Positions 1 through 5,267 of a stretch of DNA of 5,359 bases are shown piece after piece; positions within the stretch are counted from its first letter, which is position 1; each line of letters opens with the position of its first letter. The translations under genes were made by a program, and so were the position numbers. Location: the NCBI GenBank assembly GCA_903832475.1, contig CAILBQ010000003.1, forward strand, positions 1 to 5,359. Reading direction: 5' to 3'. Under the pieces are notes generated by a model. It was not told the DNA's origin. It did no database searches and saw only the letters and a list, made by a program, of their open reading frames with translations. Origin of the DNA: an uncultured Acidobacteriota bacterium. Its GTDB lineage: Bacteria > Acidobacteriota > Terriglobia > Terriglobales > Acidobacteriaceae.

Positions 1-992
1 AGCTCTCCCACCCAGTAGGTCGCTGTCTCCAGAGACGCCTCCGAATCGCCAAAATCCTCGATCCAGCGCACTTCCGGCTCCCGCCGAAACCAAGTCAACT
101 GCCGTTTGGCGAAGTTGCGGTGTCCCTGCTGGGCAGCCGCGATCGCCTCCTCCCGCGTCAGAGCGCCGTCAAGCTCCGCGAGGGCTTGACGGTATCCCAG
201 GGCATCGAGCGCCTTCACTCGCCCAAACCTCTCCAGCAGTTCCCGCGTTTCATCAACTAATCCCTCGGCAAACATCGCGGCCGCCCGCTCGTTCAGCCGC
301 TTGTAAAGCGCCTGCCGCGGCGGGTTCAACCCGATCCGCAGCAGGCGAAACCCCGTCAGCGGATCGCGAGCCACCTCCGGCCCCGCTTCCAGAGTCGCCG
401 AAAGCGGCCGACCCGTCGCAAACAATACCTCAAGTGCCCGAATCAGCTTCGGCGTGTCGTTGGCATGAATCCGCAACGCCGACAATGGATCGAGCCGCCG
501 CAGAAGGCGGTGCAGCCAAAACGCCCCAAATCGTTCCTGGCTGCGAAGTAATCTCGCGCGCAATTCGACCTGACGCTGCGGCCCGGCAAACAAGCCCATC
601 GTCAACGCGCGCAGATAGAGCCCTGTTCCGCCCGTCACCAGCGGCAGGTGCCCGCGACCGGCAATTTCGCGCATGGCCTGCCGTGCCTGACGCGCATACT
701 CTCCGGCTGTGAACGGTACATCCGGATCGGCAACATCGATCAGGTGATGTGGCAGCCGGGCTCGCTCTTCTCGTGAAGGCTTGGCCGACCCGAGGTCCAT
801 CCCGCGATACACCGCGACCGAATCGCAACTGACAACTTCGCCGCCAAAGCGCTCTCCCAGCGCCAGCGACAGAGCTGTCTTCCCGCTCCCCGTCGGTCCC
901 AGGATCAACACCGCAAGCGGGTCAACCGGCTCCCCGCCTGAAACCGCACGCGAACCTACCAAAACCTCCACCAGCCTGCCGGAAAGATCCAT
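1..992 (-). CDS. miaA: tRNA dimethylallyltransferase MiaA, 3'-truncated by window edge
   Basis: MiaA transfers the dimethylallyl group of DMAPP to N6 of A37 in tRNAs reading UNN codons, in the cytoplasm. The minus-strand frame is open for 330 codons and leaves the window without a stop. Visible hallmarks are the P-loop GPTGSGKT (residues 32-39), CDSVAVYRGMD with the conserved DS (57-58), PHHLID (81-86), the GGTGLYLRAL segment (121-130), HANDTPKLIRALEV (176-189), GYRQ (266-269) and the C-terminal RNFAKRQLTWFR (292-303). Families run about 300-320 aa, so only a few residues should be missing. The first ATG (990-992) gives about 25 more residues before the P-loop than usual and has a poor ribosome binding site. 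In-frame alternatives are GTG at 969-971, TTG at 960-962 and GTG at 909-911. The start overlaps the upstream small gene, which suggests translational coupling. Identity is secure; the exact start is not. Confidence 0.95.
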   Translation of the reverse strand, partial: MDLSGRLVEVLVGSRAVSGGEPVDPLAVLILGPTGSGKTALSLALGERFGGEVVSCDSVAVYRGMDLGSAKPSREERARLPHHLIDVADPDVPFTAGEYARQARQAMREIAGRGHLPLVTGGTGLYLRALTMGLFAGPQRQVELRARLLRSQERFGAFWLHRLLRRLDPLSALRIHANDTPKLIRALEVLFATGRPLSATLEAGPEVARDPLTGFRLLRIGLNPPRQALYKRLNERAAAMFAEGLVDETRELLERFGRVKALDALGYRQALAELDGALTREEAIAAAQQGHRNFAKRQLTWFRREPEVRWIEDFGDSEASLETATYWVGE

Positions 993-1132
993 CCACTCGG
1001 CGCGTGCAACAGCCGATACACCAGCGCCACCAGCGCCAATAGCAGCAGTCCGATCGCCTGGTTGCGACGGAAAACGCGGCCCTGTTCGTCGCGTCGCTGC
1101 TGGTGCTCGAGCTGAGTATTTTGAGTGTTCAT
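956..1132 (-). CDS. small single-pass membrane protein with Trp-rich C-terminus (58 aa)
   Basis: This complete 58-codon minus-strand ORF has an ATG at 1130-1132 and a TAG at 956-958. Residues 1-24 are polar and rich in Q, R and E. Residues 25-42 (QAIGLLLLALVALVYRLL) form one strong transmembrane helix. The tail, WIFPAGWWRFW, carries four tryptophans and would sit at the membrane interface. The charged N-terminus before the helix (RR near 23-24) predicts an N-in orientation. The last 37 nt overlap the 5' end of miaA in another frame, so the pair is probably one transcript. The ribosome binding site is weak (GGA about 9 nt upstream). I do not know a function. The clear helix, clean boundaries and position argue that it is real. 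From memory, short proteins with a similar GWxFPxGWWRxW-like end occur in acidobacterial genomes, but I cannot check this here. Confidence 0.7.
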   Translation of the reverse strand: MNTQNTQLEHQQRRDEQGRVFRRNQAIGLLLLALVALVYRLLHAPSGWIFPAGWWRFW

Positions 1133-1190
1133 GGTTTCTAATCCAGCATCTTTCCAGTTTCGCGTCCGGCTTTCCCCTTCGGCTAGCGGC

Positions 1191-1196
1191 AGTATA
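1191..1196 (-). promoter_or_regulatory. candidate -10 box (TATACT) for the small gene-miaA unit
   Basis: On the minus strand, TATACT matches five of six bases of the sigma70 -10 consensus. It would start transcription about 50 nt before the ATG at 1132. No convincing -35 hexamer lies 16-18 nt upstream. The same bases read as TATAGC on the plus strand, so the 186-nt divergent gap (1133-1318) may hold overlapping promoters for both directions. I could not pick a clear purD promoter. Confidence 0.35.
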
Positions 1197-1255
1197 GCGG
1201 ACCCTCGCGCAACACTCGCCCTCGAACCTTCTTCCGCATTACCCTGTTAAGGTAA

Positions 1256-1287
1256 GTGGCTGGGCTTGCGCCGTCTGTGACAGCCAC
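1256..1287 (+). promoter_or_regulatory. inverted repeat in the presumed purD leader
   Basis: GTGGCTG (1256-1262) pairs perfectly with CAGCCAC (1281-1287). Inside it is a small GGC-TTGC-GCC hairpin (1263-1272). The element ends 31 nt before the purD ATG and 19 nt before its ribosome binding site. It could be a leader hairpin or a protein-binding site, or chance in GC-rich DNA. There is no T-run, so it is not an intrinsic terminator. No known purine riboswitch core is visible. Confidence 0.3.
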
Positions 1288-1306
1288 ACGACATTGCCAA
1301 TTTCAA

Positions 1307-1312
1307 AGAAGG
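1307..1312 (+). promoter_or_regulatory. ribosome binding site AGAAGG setting the purD start
   Basis: AGAAGG lies 6 nt before the ATG at 1319-1321. It fixes the start there rather than at an in-frame GTG 21 codons upstream (1256-1258), which has no such site and would add non-homologous residues before the conserved MKILIFGSGG start. Confidence 0.8.
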
Positions 1313-1318
1313 TACGCG

Positions 1319-2602
1319 ATGAAGATCTTGATTTTTGGCTCCGGCGGCCGCGAACACGCCCTTGCCTGGGCCATTGCGAAAAGCGATCGGGTGACCGAAA
1401 TTGTCTGCGCGCCAGGCAACGGCGGTATGGCCTCGCTGGCGCGGCTGGTTCCCGTTTCGCTCTCTGACCTCGGCGCCATGGTGGAAATCGCCTTGCGCGA
1501 ACGCGCCGACCTGACCGTCGTGGGACCGGAGTTGCCCTTGTCGCTCGGCCTGGTCGATGCCCTGCAGCAGCGCGGACTCAAGGTCTTCGGTCCCACGCAG
1601 GCCGCCGCGATGCTCGAATCCAGCAAGTCCTTTGCGAAGAGGTTCCTGCAGCGCCATAACATTCCCACGGCCAATTACGCCGTCTGCACCTCCGCTGAAG
1701 AAGTCGACAATGCCATCGAGTTCTTCCATCCGCCTATCGTGGTCAAGGCCGACGGCCTCGCTGCCGGCAAAGGCGTGGTCATCTGCCAGTCCAGGCGCAG
1801 CGCCATCGAAGCTGCGCAAGGCCTGTTCGACGGCAAGCTCCTCGGATCAGCAGAGCAGCAGCTGGTCATCGAAGAATTCCTGGTCGGCGAAGAAGTCAGC
1901 TTCCTCTGCCTTTCCGACGGCAAGCACGTCGCGCCTCTCGTTCCAGCCCAGGACCACAAGCGGGTGGGCGAAGGCGATACCGGGCCCAACACCGGCGGCA
2001 TGGGCGTCTACTCCACCGACGACATTCTTGAGCCCGAGATGCAGGAATGGATCATGCACCACATCGCGCGGCCCACCATCCGCGGCATGGCTGAGGAAGG
2101 CACGCCTTTCGTCGGCGTGCTCTACATCGGCCTGATGATGACCGCGCGCGGGCCGCAGGTGCTCGAATTCAATGCCCGCTTTGGCGACCCGGAAACCCAG
2201 GCCATCCTCATGCGTCTCGACAGCGACCTGGTCGACGCTCTCGAAGCCTGCGTCGAGGGACGCCTTTCTGAAACAGAATTCCGTTGGAAGCCGGGTGCCA
2301 GCGCCTGCGTCATTGCCAGTTCCGGCGGCTATCCCGGTTCGTTCCAGACCGGATTTGCCATTGCGGGCCTCGAAGATGTCGCCGCCATGCCCAATGTGCA
2401 GATCTTCCACTCTGGAACCGCGATTTCCGGCGGCAAGCTGCGCACCAGCGGAGGCCGCGTACTGGGCGTTACCGCCGTCGGAGCGACCCTGCCGCAAGCC
2501 CTCGTTCTGGCCTACGAAGCGATGGGCAAAGTCCACTTCCAGGACATGTATTACCGCCGCGACATCGGCCATCGCGCCCTGCACAAGCCAGGTGCGCATT
2601 GA
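1319..2602 (+). CDS. purD: phosphoribosylamine--glycine ligase (GAR synthetase) PurD
   Basis: PurD joins glycine to 5-phosphoribosylamine using ATP, the second step of de novo purine synthesis, in the cytoplasm. The 427-aa product is full length for the family. The N-domain opens with GSGGREHA (residues 7-14). The ATP-grasp domain carries KADGLAAGKGV (143-153), DHKRVGEGDTGPNTGGMG (212-229) and the metal/ATP-binding EFNARFGDPETQ (283-294), which contains the RFGDPE family signature. The C-domain contains SGGYPG (335-340) and GGRVLGV (378-384). No key motif is missing. The start is supported by AGAAGG 6 nt upstream. The gene diverges from the miaA unit across 186 nt. Downstream, 71 nt without a terminator separate it from the SGNH hydrolase gene, so the two may be cotranscribed although no shared pathway is evident. 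Confidence 0.98.
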   Translation: MKILIFGSGGREHALAWAIAKSDRVTEIVCAPGNGGMASLARLVPVSLSDLGAMVEIALRERADLTVVGPELPLSLGLVDALQQRGLKVFGPTQAAAMLESSKSFAKRFLQRHNIPTANYAVCTSAEEVDNAIEFFHPPIVVKADGLAAGKGVVICQSRRSAIEAAQGLFDGKLLGSAEQQLVIEEFLVGEEVSFLCLSDGKHVAPLVPAQDHKRVGEGDTGPNTGGMGVYSTDDILEPEMQEWIMHHIARPTIRGMAEEGTPFVGVLYIGLMMTARGPQVLEFNARFGDPETQAILMRLDSDLVDALEACVEGRLSETEFRWKPGASACVIASSGGYPGSFQTGFAIAGLEDVAAMPNVQIFHSGTAISGGKLRTSGGRVLGVTAVGATLPQALVLAYEAMGKVHFQDMYYRRDIGHRALHKPGAH

Positions 2603-2662
2603 TCCGGACAACAGCGCCCGAGAAGCATGACGTATTCTGGCTGCCGGACCGCTTCACCCACA

Positions 2663-2668
2663 AAGGAG
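2663..2668 (+). promoter_or_regulatory. ribosome binding site AAGGAG selecting a TTG start
   Basis: AAGGAG sits 5 nt before TTG (2674-2676), a near-ideal arrangement. There is no in-frame ATG upstream of the signal sequence. The in-frame GTG at 2740-2742, which would give a more ordinary signal peptide length, has no ribosome binding site. This decides the start of the hydrolase gene. Confidence 0.75.
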
Positions 2669-2673
2669 TCTTC

Positions 2674-3561
2674 TTGCCAAGTCTGAGTTTCGCGTCATCG
2701 CCCAGTGTCTTTCCCGTTTTCCTCCAAACCTCGTTCCGAGTGGGCGTCGCATCCGCGCGAAGCTGGTCGATCGCCGCTCTGGCTGTGGCCCTGATCGCGC
2801 CTATCGCGGCCCTCGCACAGACCACGCCCATGCCGCCGACCGGCACCGCGCCCAAAAAGGAAACTCCCCAGGCCACGCTGCCCAAACTTTCGGACGAACA
2901 ACTTTACCAACTCCGCACGGACTGGCCCATGCTTGCACGCTACCGCGACGCCAATGCCAAACTGTCTGCCCCTGCCGCCGACGAGAAGCGGGTCGTCTTC
3001 ATGGGCGACTCCATCACCGAGGGCTGGATGAATCACGGGACTGGCGCCAGCGAAGCCAACCCTGGATTCTTCCCCGGCAAGCCGTTCATCGACCGCGGCA
3101 TCAGCGGCCAGACCACCCCACAGATGCTCATCCGCTTCCGCCCCGACGTCATCGACTTGAAACCCGCCGCAGTGGTGCTTTTCGCCGGCATCAACGACAT
3201 TGCCGGCAACACCGGCGACATGACCCTCGAAGAGACAGAAGGCAACCTGGCCTCCATGGCTGAGCTGGCCCATGCCAACGGCATCAAGGTGGTGATCTGC
3301 TCCATCCTGCCGGCCTACGATTTTCCCTGGCGTCCCGGCCGCGAGCCGGCCCAGAAGGTCGTCAAGGTCAACGAATTCCTCAAGTCGTATGCCGCGGCTC
3401 ATGGCCACGTGTACGTCGACTTCTATTCCGCCATGGTGGACCAGCGCGGCGGCCTACCGGCCAATCTCAGCCATGATGGCGTGCATCCTACGCCTGCTGG
3501 ATACGCCATCATGAATCCGCTGGTTGAAGCGGGGATCGCCAAGGCGCTGGGCGGTCAGTGA
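2674..3561 (+). CDS. exported SGNH/GDSL-family hydrolase
   Basis: The product is a predicted secreted or periplasmic esterase/acylhydrolase of 295 aa, starting at TTG with an AAGGAG site 5 nt upstream. Residues 33-48 (IAALAVALIAPIAALA) form a signal-peptide core ending in an ALA cleavage site before Q49. The stretch before the core (1-32) is unusually long. Starting at V23 (GTG, 2740-2742) would give a normal 26-residue signal. A Pro/Thr/Lys linker (50-70) follows. The four SGNH blocks are present: GDSIT with nucleophile Ser113 (111-115), the oxyanion-hole Gly in DRGISGQTT (Gly145), GIND with Asn174 (172-175), and DGVHP with Asp268 and His271. All catalytic residues are intact. The overall layout resembles the GDSL-2/PAF-acetylhydrolase-like group. 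The substrate cannot be told from sequence; sugar O-acetyl groups or lipid esters are possible. A strong terminator follows the stop by 7 nt. Confidence 0.92.
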   Translation: MPSLSFASSPSVFPVFLQTSFRVGVASARSWSIAALAVALIAPIAALAQTTPMPPTGTAPKKETPQATLPKLSDEQLYQLRTDWPMLARYRDANAKLSAPAADEKRVVFMGDSITEGWMNHGTGASEANPGFFPGKPFIDRGISGQTTPQMLIRFRPDVIDLKPAAVVLFAGINDIAGNTGDMTLEETEGNLASMAELAHANGIKVVICSILPAYDFPWRPGREPAQKVVKVNEFLKSYAAAHGHVYVDFYSAMVDQRGGLPANLSHDGVHPTPAGYAIMNPLVEAGIAKALGGQ

Positions 3562-3568
3562 TTCGATT

Positions 3569-3591
3569 GGCGAAATGAGTTTCGCCTTTTT
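3569..3591 (+). terminator. intrinsic terminator after the SGNH hydrolase gene
   Basis: GGCGAAA (3569-3575) and TTTCGCC (3580-3586) form a perfect 7-bp stem with a TGAG tetraloop, followed directly by five T (3587-3591). It begins 7 nt after the hydrolase stop codon and would end the purD-hydrolase transcript. Confidence 0.9.
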
Positions 3592-3635
3592 GCAACGGAA
3601 CCGCTCATTCGGCGCGTCGAATTTGCCTGAAAACC

Positions 3636-3660
3636 GGGGGGAGGGGGGGTGGGGTACCCC
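3636..3660 (+). repeat. G-tract with quadruplex potential plus GGGGTACCCC palindrome
   Basis: Runs of six, seven and four G are separated by single A and T bases (3636-3654). This is enough for four G3 tracts with short loops. The last run forms the perfect palindrome GGGGTACCCC (3651-3660). Such a run stands out sharply from the mixed GC sequence around it. Quadruplex folding is inferred only from the pattern. Confidence 0.6.
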
Positions 3661-3706
3661 TCATTACGTGCAAACGGTTCGAAATCAACTGGTTACGCGC
3701 ATAATT

Positions 3707-3735
3707 CGTGCGCTTTTGCGGGCGTTTTGCGCACG
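3707..3735. repeat. 7-bp inverted repeat around a mirror-symmetric loop, with a competing hairpin
   Basis: CGTGCGC (3707-3713) pairs with GCGCACG (3729-3735). The 15-nt loop between them (3714-3728) reads TTTTGCGGGCGTTTT, the same forwards and backwards. The left arm can instead pair with GCGCA at 3697-3701, giving a 5-bp hairpin followed by TTTT. The two folds exclude each other. Confidence 0.5.
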
Positions 3736-3742
3736 TTTGATG

Positions 3743-3780
3743 CGCCAAGTTCGGGGCGAGCATCGCAGCCGGACTTGGCG
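3743..3780. repeat. 38-nt long stem-loop
   Basis: CGCCAAGTTCGG (3743-3754) and CCGGACTTGGCG (3769-3780) form a 12-bp stem with a single G-T wobble. The interior closes further with GCGA/TCGC (3756-3759 and 3763-3766) around a GCA triloop. Outside, ATG (3740-3742) can pair with CAT (3786-3788) across a 5-nt bulge. No T-run follows on either strand, so it is not a standard terminator. Confidence 0.65.
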
Positions 3781-3791
3781 GCGCGCATTCC

Positions 3792-3812
3792 GCACACCCT
3801 CTTCCAGTGTGC
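3792..3812. repeat. 6-bp hairpin GCACAC/GTGTGC
   Basis: GCACAC (3792-3797) pairs with GTGTGC (3807-3812) around a 9-nt pyrimidine-rich loop. It lies just outside the fabG terminator and is the last of the inverted repeats in this gap. Confidence 0.4.
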
Positions 3813-3836
3813 ACCTGGAGCAGGAGTTCTTTCGCG

Positions 3837-3888
3837 AAAAAGAGCCGCCGACTCTACCGTGTTTTCCGGATTTGGGAAAACTGGCGGC
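3837..3888 (-). terminator. intrinsic terminator after fabG
   Basis: On the minus strand, just after the fabG stop, GCCGCC (3883-3888) pairs with GGCGGC (3844-3849), enclosing a second perfect stem GTTTTCC/GGAAAAC (3875-3881 with 3861-3867). TCTTTTT follows (3837-3843). A compact alternative hairpin, AGAGTC/GGCTCT (3850-3855 with 3841-3846, one G-T pair), abuts the T-run directly. Either fold would end the transcript. Confidence 0.75.
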
Positions 3889-3890
3889 AA

Positions 3891-4640
3891 TCAGCCACCC
3901 ATGAACATGCCGCCGTTTACGTCGAGGACGTGCCCGGTCACGTAACCCGCGCCTTCCGAGGCGAGGTAGAGCACGGCATGGGCGATATCGGCATCGGTGC
4001 CGGCGCGGCCCAGTGGGATGGTGGTCATCATGTCGGCGCGCTGCTTTTCGTTGAGCACGGCGGTCATCGGCGTCTCGATGTAGCCGGGGGCGACGGCGTT
4101 GACGGTGATGCCGCGGGAGGCGACTTCCCGAGCCAGGGATCGCGTCATTCCCAGCAAGCCCGCCTTGGTGGCTGCGTAGTTGACCTGGCCGGCTTGGCCG
4201 GTGCGGCCAACGACGCTCGAAATGTTGATGATGCGCCCCCAGCGGTTTTTGATCATGGGACGCAGCACGGCCTGGGTAAGCAGGAAGGCTCCGGTCAGGT
4301 TGGTGGCCAGCACATCGTCCCAGTCGGGACGCTTCATGCTCATCATGAGGCCGTCGCGGGTGATGCCGGCGTTATTGACGAGGATTTCGACTTTGGCGAA
4401 GCGTTCAAGAATGGCCTTGGCTGCGGATTTGATGGACTCTTCGCTGGCCACGTCGATAGCGAAGGCTGCAGCCGTGCCGCCAGCAGATTCAATCTCCGCC
4501 TGGACTTCGGCGAGTTTGCTTTCATTGCGTGCCGCGAGCACGACTGTCGCTCCGGCCGCCGCCAGCGCTACGGCGCAGGCCCGTCCAATTCCCTGGGACG
4601 CGCCGGTCACCAGCGCTATCCTACTGTTCACTTCGTTCAT
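3891..4640 (-). CDS. fabG: 3-oxoacyl-[acyl-carrier-protein] reductase FabG (SDR family)
   Basis: FabG reduces 3-oxoacyl-ACP to 3-hydroxyacyl-ACP with NADPH in the elongation cycle of fatty acid synthesis. The 249-aa product has the usual length for a classical short-chain dehydrogenase. It shows the cofactor motif TGASQGIG (residues 12-19), the Arg-containing AARNE stretch after the second strand (36-40), NNAG (89-92), and the catalytic tetrad Asn114, Ser142, Tyr155 and Lys159 within SSVVG...NYAATKAG. PGYIETPMT is at 185-193 and the end is DVNGGMFMGG. These are very close to characterised FabG proteins, including ITRDGLMM (93-100). The ATG has AAGGGG 4 nt upstream. The gene stands alone, away from fabD, acpP or fabF within this window, with its own promoter candidate and terminator. 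It may be the main FabG or a paralog acting on another oxoacyl substrate; sequence alone does not separate these. Confidence 0.93.
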   Translation of the reverse strand: MNEVNSRIALVTGASQGIGRACAVALAAAGATVVLAARNESKLAEVQAEIESAGGTAAAFAIDVASEESIKSAAKAILERFAKVEILVNNAGITRDGLMMSMKRPDWDDVLATNLTGAFLLTQAVLRPMIKNRWGRIINISSVVGRTGQAGQVNYAATKAGLLGMTRSLAREVASRGITVNAVAPGYIETPMTAVLNEKQRADMMTTIPLGRAGTDADIAHAVLYLASEGAGYVTGHVLDVNGGMFMGG

Positions 4641-4696
4641 CGTTCCCCTTTGTGGACTGGTCAGGACCTGGCCTGTCCCGCTCCTGCTTCTTGGAG

Positions 4697-4702
4697 ATTA
4701 TA
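4697..4702 (-). promoter_or_regulatory. fabG -10 box (TATAAT)
   Basis: A perfect TATAAT on the minus strand lies 56 nt before the fabG ATG in the 144-nt gap after the toxin gene. The bases 16-18 nt upstream (around AAGATT) do not resemble TTGACA, so the -35 is weak or an activator helps. It indicates that fabG is not dependent on read-through from the toxin-antitoxin genes. Confidence 0.55.
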
Positions 4703-4784
4703 GAAGCGTTTCAGCGTGAATCTTGGGCGGAGCAAGAACGGTCAGATCCCCTATTCCTGTCAACGAGTCAGCTGTTTCACAAAT

Positions 4785-5267
4785 TCAAATCTGCCGTACA
4801 AGCGCCAAAAAGTGGGCTTCGAGTTCTGCAGATGTCCGAAACGTTGTTTCTGTCAGCAACTTCCGATATGCCTCCGCCGGATCGATCAACCCGAGCTTTC
4901 CAGCCGTGAGCAAGACGCCAAGTGTGCCGGTCGTGGTGATCCCGCGCGTAGACGCTTCAAGCCGACCCTTTCGCTCATCGATTAGCAAAAGATCGGCTCC
5001 CCTTTCCATGGCCAGCTGAATTGCCTCTCTCTCACCGATTCCGAGGCGAGAAAGCGATGGGTCGGGCTCCGAGAGCGGACTGCAGATATCGATCCATGCC
5101 GGAATCTGCTCGGCCCATTCACGCACTACTTTCGGTGCCCCTGACTGTGCCATCTCCTGCAAGACGCCATGAGGGACAAGAATCCGGCCATACAGCGGAG
5201 AGAGAAGGATTTCGGCGTTTATCTGAATCAGGTAATTCAACGGGGACGTGTCGGCAACGACGATCAT
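4785..5267 (-). CDS. DUF3368 PIN-like protein, probable toxin of a toxin-antitoxin pair
   Basis: This 160-aa protein matches the DUF3368 group of PIN-fold proteins, thought to act as VapC-like ribonuclease toxins. The N-terminus MIVVADTSPLNYL carries the first acidic residue, Asp6. Further candidate metal-binding acids are Glu38 (VLQEMA), Glu81 in LGIGEREAIQLA (75-86) and Asp97 in LLLIDERKGR (93-102). TGTLGVLLTAGKLGLI (113-128) is typical of the family's C-terminal half. All the expected acids are present, so the protein looks functional. Its ATG overlaps the stop of the upstream gene (ATGA, 5264-5267), the usual antitoxin-toxin coupling. Its own ribosome binding site is poor (AAAGGG about 11 nt upstream), which fits coupled translation. 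No terminator is evident after the stop. The RNase role is known only for relatives and is inferred here. Confidence 0.85.
   Translation of the reverse strand: MIVVADTSPLNYLIQINAEILLSPLYGRILVPHGVLQEMAQSGAPKVVREWAEQIPAWIDICSPLSEPDPSLSRLGIGEREAIQLAMERGADLLLIDERKGRLEASTRGITTTGTLGVLLTAGKLGLIDPAEAYRKLLTETTFRTSAELEAHFLALVRQI

Larger units (their letters stand above)
3592..3836. other. non-coding convergent gap, dense in inverted repeats
   Basis: This 245-nt stretch lies between two facing terminators and holds no supportable gene. The frames that cross it have no ribosome binding site or recognisable protein features. It does contain a hairpin ATTCG/CGAAT (3607-3622), a G-tract with a GGGGTACCCC palindrome (3636-3660), two related octamers TTACGTGC and TTACGCGC (3664-3671, 3693-3700), and alternative hairpins at 3697-3735. 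It also has a 38-nt stem-loop (3743-3780) and a GCACAC/GTGTGC hairpin (3792-3812). The density suggests a mobile palindromic element or a structured RNA, but neither is shown. It is listed as one unit because the boundaries are unclear. Confidence 0.6.

Noticed and set aside
430..828. Minus- and plus-strand frames inside miaA (132 and 92 codons).
   Set aside because: The overlapping frame encodes an intact MiaA with all family motifs.
1238..1249. ATTACCCTGTTA matches 12 of the 18 bp of the I-SceI homing endonuclease site (reverse orientation).
   Set aside because: The remaining bases differ, and no homing element or intron is nearby. A chance match.
1256..1318. In-frame GTG extension of PurD by 21 residues.
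   Set aside because: The added residues are unlike PurD N-termini, and the ATG at 1319 has a good ribosome binding site and begins the conserved MKILIFGSGG.
1247..2611. Long minus-strand and alternate-frame openings across purD.
   Set aside because: They are shadows of the codon bias in purD; no motifs or ribosome binding sites support them.
3524..3945. Several plus- and minus-strand open frames of 65-126 codons across the convergent gap.
   Set aside because: They lack ribosome binding sites and domains, run through terminators and hairpins, and overlap real gene ends.
3807..4703. Long plus-strand frame opposite fabG (298 codons).
   Set aside because: It is an antisense shadow of the high-GC fabG coding sequence. 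The translation has no recognisable features, while the minus strand encodes a full FabG.
4758..4763. Perfect TTGACA -35 hexamer on the minus strand upstream of fabG.
   Set aside because: No -10-like hexamer lies 15-19 nt downstream, and it is too far from the TATAAT at 4697-4702 to pair with it.
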